Source of the DNA: Leptospiraceae bacterium UBA2033
GTDB taxonomy: Bacteria > Spirochaetota > Leptospiria > Leptospirales > Leptospiraceae
Direction: 5' to 3'
Length of the DNA: 6,553 nucleotides
Assembly: GCA_002333425.1 (NCBI GenBank)
Contig: DDBL01000022.1
Span: forward strand, 1 to 6,553
The notes below the pieces were generated by a model, which saw nothing but the letters and a program-made list of their open reading frames with translations, was not told the DNA's origin and did no database searches. Shown here one piece after another: positions 1 to 5,235 of this stretch (its first letter is position 1; each line of letters opens with the position of its first letter). The position numbers and the translations under genes were made by a program.

Positions 1-21
1 TACCAGTTCCAGAGCTTAGGC
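1..21 (-). tRNA. tRNA-Leu, 5' end only (cut by window edge)
   Basis: Read on the minus strand, this stretch begins GCCTAAG (5' acceptor strand) followed by CTCTGGAACTGGTA. It aligns with the start of the intact tRNA-Leu at 65-151 (GCCTAGG, then TGGTGGAACTGGTA). The D-arm part GGAACTGGTA is identical, while the acceptor strand differs. It is probably a second leucine tRNA, with a different acceptor stem and possibly a different anticodon, lying 43 bp downstream in the same transcription direction. The anticodon and 3' half are outside the window, so neither isoacceptor identity nor integrity can be judged. Confidence 0.7.
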
Positions 22-64
22 ATGTTGATAAATGAATTAGTAAATTATTGTTTGGGGAAATGTG

Positions 65-151
<87 letters not shown>

Positions 152-175
152 AAGTCATAAAAAGTTTCGCATAAT

Positions 176-269
176 CGAGATTGCTCTCACAGGATTTTCC
201 TCCCGTTCGCTTGGTCGCGAACCCAGCAGCCAAGCTATCCCAGGTGTCTACCAGTTCCACCACCTAGGC
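176..269 (-). pseudogene. tRNA-Leu pseudogene with 39-nt anticodon-loop insertion (copy 2)
   Basis: The minus strand starts with an exact copy of the first 27 nt of the intact tRNA-Leu (acceptor 5' strand and D arm). It then has a changed anticodon-stem strand (CTGGGA instead of CCAGGA), a 39 nt insertion (199-237) replacing the CTT of the anticodon loop, and then AAAATCCTG and the complete variable arm. At the end of the variable arm the homology stops. The T arm and 3' acceptor strand are missing, and the sequence runs instead into the 24 bp 5' flank of the intact tRNA-Leu. It cannot form a tRNA. It is best read as the product of a partial tandem duplication. Confidence 0.85.
199..237 (-). 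repeat. GC-rich hairpin insert in tRNA-Leu pseudogene, copy a
   Basis: This 39 bp segment, found again at 318-355, interrupts the anticodon loop of a tRNA-Leu copy. On the minus strand it contains a perfect 6 bp stem GTTCGC/GCGAAC with loop GACCAA. An alternative 6 bp pairing GCTTGG/CCAAGC is possible in this copy only. It is clearly more GC-rich than the surrounding intergenic DNA. Its origin is unknown to me. It could be a miniature palindromic element analogous to the Rickettsia palindromic elements that invade genes, but that is inference. Confidence 0.6.
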
Positions 270-293
270 AAGTCAAAAAAAGTTTCGCATAAT

Positions 294-384
294 TGAGATT
301 ACTCTCACAGGATTTTTCCTCCCGTTCGCTAGGCGCGAACCCGGCAGCCAAGCTATCCTGGGTGTCTACCAGTTTGAGCTTAAC
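294..384 (-). pseudogene. tRNA-Leu pseudogene with 38-nt anticodon-loop insertion (copy 3)
   Basis: A second degenerate leucine tRNA lies upstream of copy 2. D-arm, anticodon-stem and variable-arm segments are recognisable (CTGGTAGACACCCAGGAT, AATCCTGTGAGAG). The 38 nt insertion at 318-355 differs from that of copy 2 at about three positions. The T arm and 3' acceptor are again absent. The 5' end is eroded, reading GTTAAGCTCAAACTGGTA. It resembles the tRNA-Leu at 1-21 (TAAGCTCTGGAACTGGTA) more than its immediate neighbour, suggesting mixed ancestry or gene conversion. The anticodon stem can still pair as CAGGAT/ATCCTG around the insertion. It is not expected to be a functional tRNA. Confidence 0.75.
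318..355 (-). repeat. GC-rich hairpin insert in tRNA-Leu pseudogene, copy b
   Basis: This is the second copy of the insert at 199-237, one base shorter and with two or so substitutions. The GTTCGC/GCGAAC stem is preserved with a 5-base loop (GCCTA), while the alternative GCTTGG/CCAAGC pairing is disrupted. Preservation of the first stem despite loop changes suggests that this hairpin is the relevant structure. Two copies are too few for a covariation argument. Confidence 0.6.
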
Positions 385-411
385 AATCATAAAAAATTCG
401 CTTTCTGTTCA

Positions 412-483
<72 letters not shown>

Positions 484-498
484 AGACATGGGAATATA

Positions 499-529
499 GT
501 TATGATTTTATTCTATAGCTTTGTGTCAA
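499..529 (-). promoter_or_regulatory. Candidate sigma-70-type promoter for the tRNA array
   Basis: On the minus strand a perfect -35 hexamer TTGACA (524-529) is followed, after a 19 bp spacer, by CATAAC (499-504), a 4-of-6 match to TATAAT. This leaves 15 bp before the tRNA-Cys 5' end at 483. The position suits a tRNA promoter. The spacer is long, the -10 is weak, and other AT-rich hexamers nearby could serve instead, for example TAAAAT with too short a spacer. The -35 box is the stronger part of the call. Confidence 0.35.
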
Positions 530-540
530 ATAAAATTAGC

Positions 541-548
541 TATTTTTC
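541..548. repeat. Left target-site duplication, TATTTTTC
   Basis: This 8 bp sequence is repeated exactly at 795-802, immediately outside the two ends of the inverted-repeat element at 549-794. Both copies are preceded by C on the plus strand, so the duplication could be counted as 9 bp. The 8 bp reading leaves symmetric element ends (GTAACTACT on both arms) and is preferred. Confidence 0.75.
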
Positions 549-600
549 GTAACTACTTAGCATAAGTTATTGCCACAGAGGCACCGAGACACGGAGAGAA
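549..600 (+). repeat. Left terminal inverted repeat of the MITE-like element
   Basis: It consists of the 9 bp tip GTAACTACT, a 12 bp variable spacer, then the core TTGCCACAGAGGCACCGAG followed by ACACGGAGAGAAT. The core itself contains a small hairpin, TGCC-ACAGA-GGCA. It matches the reverse complement of 743-794 with two substitutions in the first 29 core bases, a 3 bp spacer-length difference and a short indel near the inner end. Confidence 0.8.
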
Positions 601-742
601 TCAAAGAGAGTCTGTTTAATAAAATACTGTCTATTTAAGTAATTTAGTCTTAGTTATTATTATACTAAAATATAAAAATTGAATCCAAATTTTTCATTAG
701 CTCTCTTTAATTCGATGAATAGTAATAAAAATAGCGCAATCC

Positions 743-794
743 CATTCTTCTCTGTGCCTCGGTGCCTCTGTGGCAAACCGCACTGAGTAGTTAC
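743..794 (-). repeat. Right terminal inverted repeat of the MITE-like element
   Basis: On the minus strand it reads GTAACTACT, a 9 bp spacer, then TTGCCACAGAGGCACCGAG and GCACAGAGAAGAAT. It pairs with the left arm at 549-600. Its outermost base (794) is also the third base of the symporter TAG stop codon. Confidence 0.8.
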
Positions 795-2554
795 TATTTT
801 TCTAGATTTGAGGAATTTTCATCTAAGTGTCTAGGGAATAAATGATAGGTTAGAACGATGGAAAATACTAAAAGAGAAATGCTCATCACAAGAGAATTGT
901 AGTTTCCCAGTATCCAGTTGCCTAAGCTAAATAATCCACTGAAAATGAGGATAATACCTGTTAGGCTAAGTACAAAAGAATGGAGTAGGCTAATTTCAAA
1001 CTCTTGTTGTGGAACATTATTTTTCTTTGCCCAGAGTTTCCAGAATAGTCCGGGTGGACTGACTCGCGTGTAAAATTCTTTTAGTGTTTCGAAGTCTACT
1101 CGTGGTGTCAAAAATGTAATTAGAATCACAGATAGAATTACTCCACCAACTGTAAATAAAACAGAATAGGGAGATGTTAAGTTAAAAGCCAAACGTGAGA
1201 TAGAGTAAAATGCAACTGGTGCAATAAATCCTGTTAATTCCGACCATGCATTTAGCCTTGGAATGTACCAGCGCAAGATTAAAACGATTCCAACTCCAGC
1301 CCCACATTCCAATAAAAATTGCCAAACTCCCGAAATGGTTTTGATGAAATAAAAAGAAATGAGTAAGGAAACTAACATCATGAGTATTTGAAAAACTTTA
1401 CTGATTCTCAGATGATGTCTGTCGGTTCTTTTTTTTGCTAAGTAAGGTTTGTATAAGTCGTTGATTAAATAAGAAGATCCCCAGTTCAAGTGAGTTGCGA
1501 TAGTCGAAAGATATGCTGCCATAAACACTGCAATCATAAGTCCAAGTAGTCCTTGCGGCAAATCACCCTTAGTCATTACTAACACATAACCTTTTCCTTT
1601 ATCATCAGGAAGTATATCGGGAAATAAAACTACACTAGAAAGTGCGACTAAAATCCAAGGCCAGGGGCGAACGAAATAATGTGCAATCGTAAACCAGAGA
1701 GACGCAAGCATTGACGATTTCACGTTCTTAGCCGCAAGGATTCTCTGAGCAATGTATCCTCCCCCACCAGGCTCAGCACCCGGATACCAACTAGACCACC
1801 AGATGATTCCGATAAATAGTAAAAAGGATTCCACTGAAAAATCTTTGGAAGAAGGATTCTCAAAATCAGGAATAAAGTTAAAATAAGAAGCGGGAAGTTT
1901 TTCTTTGAGTCCTGTAATTCCTCCTACTTCTGGAATGGATAAAATGAAGTAGGCAAGTACGATACAGCCGAACATAGCGAAGAAAAATTGGAATGTATCT
2001 GCAATCGAAATTCCATTTAATCCCATGTAAGCCGTATACAAAAAGGCAAATAGGAATAATCCGCTTACAACTAACTGGGCGGAAAGATTTGGAATTAGAA
2101 CTTCCGTAACTTTTAGCATCGCAAGATTCACCCAAGCTAGAATTAATACATTCATAAAAAAGCCAAGATAAATGGATTTAAAAATTCGAAGTATATCCGA
2201 GCCTTTCCCACAATATCGAAGATGAACAAGTTCTACATCCGTAAGAACTCCTGACTTTTTCCAAAGAGGGGCAAAGAAGTAAACAGTGACAATGGAGCTA
2301 ATCGAACCATACCACCAAAGCCAGTTTCCGGATATTCCATATTTTGCGACAAGCTCTGTAACGGCTAACGGTGTGTCTGCCGCAAAAGTGGTCGCGACCA
2401 TTGCAGTTCCTGATACAAACCAGGAAAGTTTACCACTTGCTTGGAAATGTCCTTTAATGGTAGATTCTTTTTTTGAAAATAGATAAGGAATGAAAAAGGA
2501 AAAAAGAAGAAATAAAACTATGATTACAATGTCAATAAGACCAAACGAAATCAT
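794..2554 (-). CDS. Sodium:solute symporter family (SSS) transporter
   Basis: This 586-residue inner-membrane protein has about 14 hydrophobic segments by eye. The SSS family couples uptake of sugars, amino acids or similar solutes to Na+. Family features are the GTAMVATTFAADTP segment (about 49-62) after the first helix, GISIADTFQF (181-190), GGGGYIAQRILAAKN (263-277), and AAYLSTIATHLNWGSS (346-361) leading into NDLYKPY. Ser350-Thr351 lie where Na+-binding Ser/Thr residues of PutP-like proteins fall. It is longer than PutP (about 500 residues) because of two extra C-terminal segments (about 523-543 and 555-573). The substrate cannot be told. The start overlaps the hisF stop by 4 bp, and no good Shine-Dalgarno precedes it, so reinitiation after hisF is likely. 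The stop abuts a MITE-like insertion but appears to be the original one. Confidence 0.93.
   Translation of the reverse strand: MISFGLIDIVIIVLFLLFSFFIPYLFSKKESTIKGHFQASGKLSWFVSGTAMVATTFAADTPLAVTELVAKYGISGNWLWWYGSISSIVTVYFFAPLWKKSGVLTDVELVHLRYCGKGSDILRIFKSIYLGFFMNVLILAWVNLAMLKVTEVLIPNLSAQLVVSGLFLFAFLYTAYMGLNGISIADTFQFFFAMFGCIVLAYFILSIPEVGGITGLKEKLPASYFNFIPDFENPSSKDFSVESFLLFIGIIWWSSWYPGAEPGGGGYIAQRILAAKNVKSSMLASLWFTIAHYFVRPWPWILVALSSVVLFPDILPDDKGKGYVLVMTKGDLPQGLLGLMIAVFMAAYLSTIATHLNWGSSYLINDLYKPYLAKKRTDRHHLRISKVFQILMMLVSLLISFYFIKTISGVWQFLLECGAGVGIVLILRWYIPRLNAWSELTGFIAPVAFYSISRLAFNLTSPYSVLFTVGGVILSVILITFLTPRVDFETLKEFYTRVSPPGLFWKLWAKKNNVPQQEFEISLLHSFVLSLTGIILIFSGLFSLGNWILGNYNSLVMSISLLVFSIVLTYHLFPRHLDENSSNLEK
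795..802. repeat. Right target-site duplication, TATTTTTC
   Basis: This is the exact second copy of the 8 bp at 541-548. It lies inside the end of the symporter gene, where on the minus strand it encodes the last Glu and Lys codons and the first two bases of the stop codon. Confidence 0.75.
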
Positions 2555-3318
2555 AGTCGAACTGGAATACCCATTTCTTTCATGCTAGTCTTTACTTCTA
2601 GAATTGATTGTTCTTTAAAATGAAAAATCGAAGCGGCAAGTACCGCATCTGCCCCACCACGTAAAATGGCTTCCACTAGATGCTCTGCATTTCCAGCACC
2701 ACCACTTGCAATCACAGGAATTTGTAAATTGGAAGTGATACATTTGAGTAAAGGAATATCAAATCCATCTTTGGTTCCGTCTCTATCCATTGAGGTTAAT
2801 AGTATTTCGCCTGCACCCATAGTTGCCGCTTCACTTGCCCAGTCTAGTACTTCACGACCAGTTTCAGTTCTTCCGCCATGTAGAAATACTTCATGGCGTT
2901 TTCTTTCGGGGTGAAATTTTGCGTCAATCGCACAAACAATACACTGAGAGCCAAAAATTTCACTTGCATCTTTTAGAAGTTTCGGATTTTCAAATGCTGC
3001 TGTGTTGATTGATACTTTATCAGCTCCACGCACTAAAACTTCTCGCACTGTGGCTACTGAGTTTATGCCGCCACCGACTGTGAACGGAATGAAAATTTTA
3101 CTTGCAACAGATTCTACTAAGTGAATCAAAATTTCTCTTCTATCGCTTGAGGCTGTAATATCTAAAAAACAAAGTTCATCTGCTTTATGCTCTTCATAGG
3201 CAATTGCACATTCTACTGGATCCCCTGCGTCTCTTAGGTCTACAAATTGGATTCCTTTGACGACTCGTCCACCTTTTACGTCTAGGCAGGGAATTACTCT
3301 TTTGGTGAGATCACTCAT
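2551..3318 (-). CDS. hisF: Imidazole glycerol phosphate synthase, cyclase subunit HisF
   Basis: HisF combines PRFAR with ammonia channelled from HisH to give imidazole glycerol phosphate and AICAR, in cytoplasmic histidine biosynthesis. The 255 residues match the family length (T. maritima 253). The half-barrel repeats are visible: RVIPCLDV with catalytic Asp13 (T. maritima Asp11) and AIDAK with Asp132 (T. maritima Asp130). TSMDRDGT (176-182) carries Asp178 and Asp180. Phosphate-binding loops are VGGGI (81-85) and IASGGAG (203-209). The C-terminus IPVRL is typical. The start overlaps the gatA stop as ATGA, and GGAG 8 bp upstream (3327-3330), inside gatA, supports it. HisH and other histidine genes are absent here, so its partner must be encoded elsewhere. 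Confidence 0.98.
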   Translation of the reverse strand: MSDLTKRVIPCLDVKGGRVVKGIQFVDLRDAGDPVECAIAYEEHKADELCFLDITASSDRREILIHLVESVASKIFIPFTVGGGINSVATVREVLVRGADKVSINTAAFENPKLLKDASEIFGSQCIVCAIDAKFHPERKRHEVFLHGGRTETGREVLDWASEAATMGAGEILLTSMDRDGTKDGFDIPLLKCITSNLQIPVIASGGAGNAEHLVEAILRGGADAVLAASIFHFKEQSILEVKTSMKEMGIPVRL

Positions 3319-4772
3319 TGAATAATCTCCGGTAGTTTTACTTTACAGTCTTCTAGTTTTGCGATTTCTGAAATAAAAGAGAGTAACTTTCCTTCTTCAA
3401 ACTTATTTGCAGTAACTTGAAGTCCTATCGGCAAACCGTTCTTATCCACACCAGCAGGAACACTAATCGCAGGAAGACCAGCTAGGTTTACGCTAGTTGT
3501 CAGAACATCCGCTTTGTACATTTGAACTGGATCTTTTGTTTTTTCTCCTACTTTAAATGCAGTAGTAGGGGAGGTTGGTTGTAAAATAAAATCTACTTTT
3601 TTGAAATACTCCGCATAACTACGTTTAATCAGAACTCTTGCTTTTTGCGCCTGACCATAATATGCTTCATAGTATCCAGAAGAGAGAGAAAAAGTTCCAA
3701 GTAAAATTCTACGTTTTACTTCACTTCCAAAACCTTTACTTCTTGATTCAATATAAACATCTTCTAACTTCTTAGGATCTTCTGTTCTATAACCATAACG
3801 AACTCCATCAAACCTAGACAAGTTAGACGAACATTCCGCAGTTGCAATGATATAGTAAATCGGAATAGAATAAGAATGGATGCTAAAGTCAAGCTCTACA
3901 ATCTCTGCACCCTTAGAGCGCAAAATATCAATTACACGGTGAAATTTATTTTTTACATCTTCTTCCCACTCTGCACCTTCGTTTGCCATGATTCCAATTT
4001 TTAATTTGCTTAGATCTGTTTGGGCTAATTCTTTAGCGGAAAATGGTTCTTTGCCGGAAGCAGTGCTGTCGTGTGAGTCTTGACCGGATAATACCGATAA
4101 TACGTCAATGATTCCCTGAGGGTCGTTTGAAAATGGACCGATTTGATCAAGACTTGAGGCATATGCCACTAAGCCGTAACGAGATACTCTTCCATAAGTA
4201 GGTTTTAATCCGTATACTCCACAAAGGGATGCAGGTTGACGAATGGAGCCTCCAGTATCTGATCCAAGTGCTATAGGAAGCATAGAAGCAGCCACAGCAG
4301 CAGCAGAGCCGCCACTAGAACCACCTGGAATTCTAGTTGTGTCAAATGGATTTTTTGTAACTTGGTAAGCGGAATTTTCAGTAGAAGAACCCATCGCAAA
4401 CTCGTCCATGTTGAGTCCTGGAAAAAAGATAAATCCTTTTTCTCTAAGTTTTACAATCGCAGTTGCATCGTATGGCGAAACGAAGTTTTCTAAAATTTTT
4501 GAACCACAGGAGACTCTTTCTCCTTTGATACAAATATTGTCTTTGATTCCAATTGGAATTCCATCAAATTCCGAAAGTTGTTTTCCTGTTTTTCGGCGGC
4601 TGTCAGAATTAGCCGCTTCTTCTAAAATTCTAGATTTGTTTAAGTATAAAAAAGCTTTTATTTTTGAATCAGTTTCTTCGATTCTTTTTAAGTAGCTGTT
4701 ACAAAGCTCAGTAGATGTAATTTTATTTTCATTTAATGCTTGTTTGATTTCGGAATATGTTTTAAAGATCAT
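3315..4772 (-). CDS. gatA: Asp-tRNA(Asn)/Glu-tRNA(Gln) amidotransferase subunit A
   Basis: GatA is the glutaminase of the GatCAB complex. It releases ammonia from glutamine (or asparagine) for GatB to amidate mischarged Glu-tRNA(Gln) or Asp-tRNA(Asn). At 485 residues it has the usual length. The amidase-signature Ser-cisSer-Lys triad is present: Lys77 in GIKDN, Ser152 in PGGSSGGSAAAVA (149-161) and Ser176 in GSDTGGSIRQPAS (170-182), with the same spacing (75 and 24) as in S. aureus GatA. YGLKPTYGRVSRYGL (187-201) is also characteristic. The start overlaps the gatC stop by 4 bp, and a GAGGG about 10 bp upstream (4783-4787) is its likely ribosome site. gatB is not in the window. A general amidase is an unlikely alternative given gatC next to it. 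Confidence 0.98.
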   Translation of the reverse strand: MIFKTYSEIKQALNENKITSTELCNSYLKRIEETDSKIKAFLYLNKSRILEEAANSDSRRKTGKQLSEFDGIPIGIKDNICIKGERVSCGSKILENFVSPYDATAIVKLREKGFIFFPGLNMDEFAMGSSTENSAYQVTKNPFDTTRIPGGSSGGSAAAVAASMLPIALGSDTGGSIRQPASLCGVYGLKPTYGRVSRYGLVAYASSLDQIGPFSNDPQGIIDVLSVLSGQDSHDSTASGKEPFSAKELAQTDLSKLKIGIMANEGAEWEEDVKNKFHRVIDILRSKGAEIVELDFSIHSYSIPIYYIIATAECSSNLSRFDGVRYGYRTEDPKKLEDVYIESRSKGFGSEVKRRILLGTFSLSSGYYEAYYGQAQKARVLIKRSYAEYFKKVDFILQPTSPTTAFKVGEKTKDPVQMYKADVLTTSVNLAGLPAISVPAGVDKNGLPIGLQVTANKFEEGKLLSFISEIAKLEDCKVKLPEIIQ

Positions 4773-5053
4773 GTTTCGATTACCCTCGGAACTACAATGT
4801 ACCCATTTTCAAATTTGGGCGCGATTTTTGCGATTTCATCTCTTGTCATCGAGTCGCCTAGAATATCGGGACGAACTTTGTTTTCTGACCACTCGTAGAT
4901 TTCTTCTTCGGTCACACTTTTTGTGTCTAACTCTGTTACCTTATCTACATACGACATGATTTTGTTGAAGTCTGTTAGCATCCCATCTAATTGGGATTCT
5001 TCAAATCTCAGTTTTGCTAAGTTTGCAATTGCTTGAAGTTTTTCTTTCTCCAT
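4769..5053 (-). CDS. gatC: Asp-tRNA(Asn)/Glu-tRNA(Gln) amidotransferase subunit C
   Basis: GatC is the small subunit that wraps around GatA and GatB and stabilises the amidotransferase. At 94 residues it matches the family. Recognisable parts are the N-terminal helix IANLAKLRFEESQL (8-21), FNKIMSYVDKVTELDT (29-44), the NKVRPDI segment (58-64) and the C-terminal FENGYIVVPRVIE (81-93), all typical of GatC. It is the first gene of the operon, and its stop overlaps the gatA start as ATGA. AAGGA 7 bp before the ATG (5061-5065), with a second AAGGAG slightly further upstream, supports the start. Confidence 0.96.
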   Translation of the reverse strand: MEKEKLQAIANLAKLRFEESQLDGMLTDFNKIMSYVDKVTELDTKSVTEEEIYEWSENKVRPDILGDSMTRDEIAKIAPKFENGYIVVPRVIET

Positions 5054-5060
5054 CTACCTT

Positions 5061-5072
5061 TCCTTGCTCCTT
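5061..5072 (-). promoter_or_regulatory. Ribosome binding site region of gatC
   Basis: On the minus strand AAGGAG (5067-5072) and AAGGA (5061-5065) precede the gatC ATG at 5051-5053. The proximal one has a 7 bp spacing and is the better placed. It is the strongest Shine-Dalgarno signal in the operon, as expected for the first gene, and it fixes the gatC start. Confidence 0.6.
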
Positions 5073-5148
5073 CCATGCCATAGTCTGAGTAGCTAAAAAG
5101 GAGGCAATCTGAAATAACTTGCCGTGACTGTGGTGTTGTGTAAAAGCA

Positions 5149-5177
5149 TTGCCACGGAGGCACAGAGTCGCAGAGAA
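5149..5177 (+). repeat. Third copy of the CCACAGAGGCAC repeat core
   Basis: This stretch begins TTGCCACGGAGGCACAGAG and continues TCGCAGAGAA. It aligns without gaps to the element core at 570-598 with a few substitutions, and keeps the TGCC-N5-GGCA mini-hairpin. No GTAACTACT tip, opposite arm or flanking duplication is seen, so it is either a solo core or an eroded element. It lies between two divergent genes, where it would be transcribed with the sensor gene if that promoter is upstream of it. Confidence 0.65.
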
Positions 5178-5235
5178 ATGCGGTTTCTAGACTCCTTTGA
5201 TTGACTATGTGTAAGTAGAAGGGTTTCTGGTAAAC

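Larger units (their letters stand above)
549..794. mobile_element. MITE-like non-autonomous element, 246 bp
   Basis: The element starts GTAACTACT and ends with its reverse complement. Inside each tip lies a roughly 30 bp inverted core beginning TTGCCACAGAGGCACCGAG: left core from 570, right core ending at 775. The arms are separated by about 140 bp of AT-rich DNA with no open reading frame of note and a nested inverted pair (AAAGAGAG at 602-609, CTCTCTTT at 701-708). Exact 8 bp direct repeats flank it. Terminal inverted repeats plus target duplication and no transposase fit a MITE mobilised in trans by an unidentified transposase. It sits exactly at the symporter stop codon and fills almost the whole gap between that gene and the tRNA array. 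Its transcript could form a large hairpin, so it may also insulate or terminate transcription, but it is not a standard GC-hairpin-plus-U-run terminator. Confidence 0.75.
5054..5235. other. Divergent intergenic region, gatC / sensor cyclase
   Basis: These 182 bp separate the minus-strand gatC operon from the plus-strand sensor gene and must hold promoters for both. I see no convincing -35/-10 pair on either strand. A TTTACA on the minus strand near 5145 lacks a well-spaced -10. The region contains the gatC ribosome sites, a solo copy of the TTGCCACGGAGGCAC repeat core (5149-5177) and GAAGGG (5218-5223) before the plus-strand gene. No small gene is evident. Confidence 0.6.

Noticed and set aside
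199..237. Group I intron in tRNA-Leu(UAA)
   Set aside because: The insert is only 39 nt, lacks room for the intron core helices, does not preserve the bases around U34, and sits in a copy lacking the T arm.
176..384. CRISPR array
   Set aside because: The repeats are tRNA-Leu fragments of unequal length with no uniform spacer pattern and no cas genes.
549..794. Classical rho-independent terminator for the operon
   Set aside because: The inverted arms are about 50 bp and separated by about 140 bp, and no compact GC stem followed by a U run is present just after the stop codon; target duplications point to an insertion instead.
1878..2135. Reading frames inside or opposite the symporter, hisF, gatA and gatC genes (for example 1878-2135 and 2286-2486)
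   Set aside because: They overlap strongly supported family members in other frames and show no recognisable protein features.
5085..5096. CTGAGTAGCTAA resembling the element's right tip (CTGAGTAGTTAC)
   Set aside because: It matches 10 of 12 bases but has no adjacent repeat core in the proper orientation and no flanking duplication, so chance is as likely.
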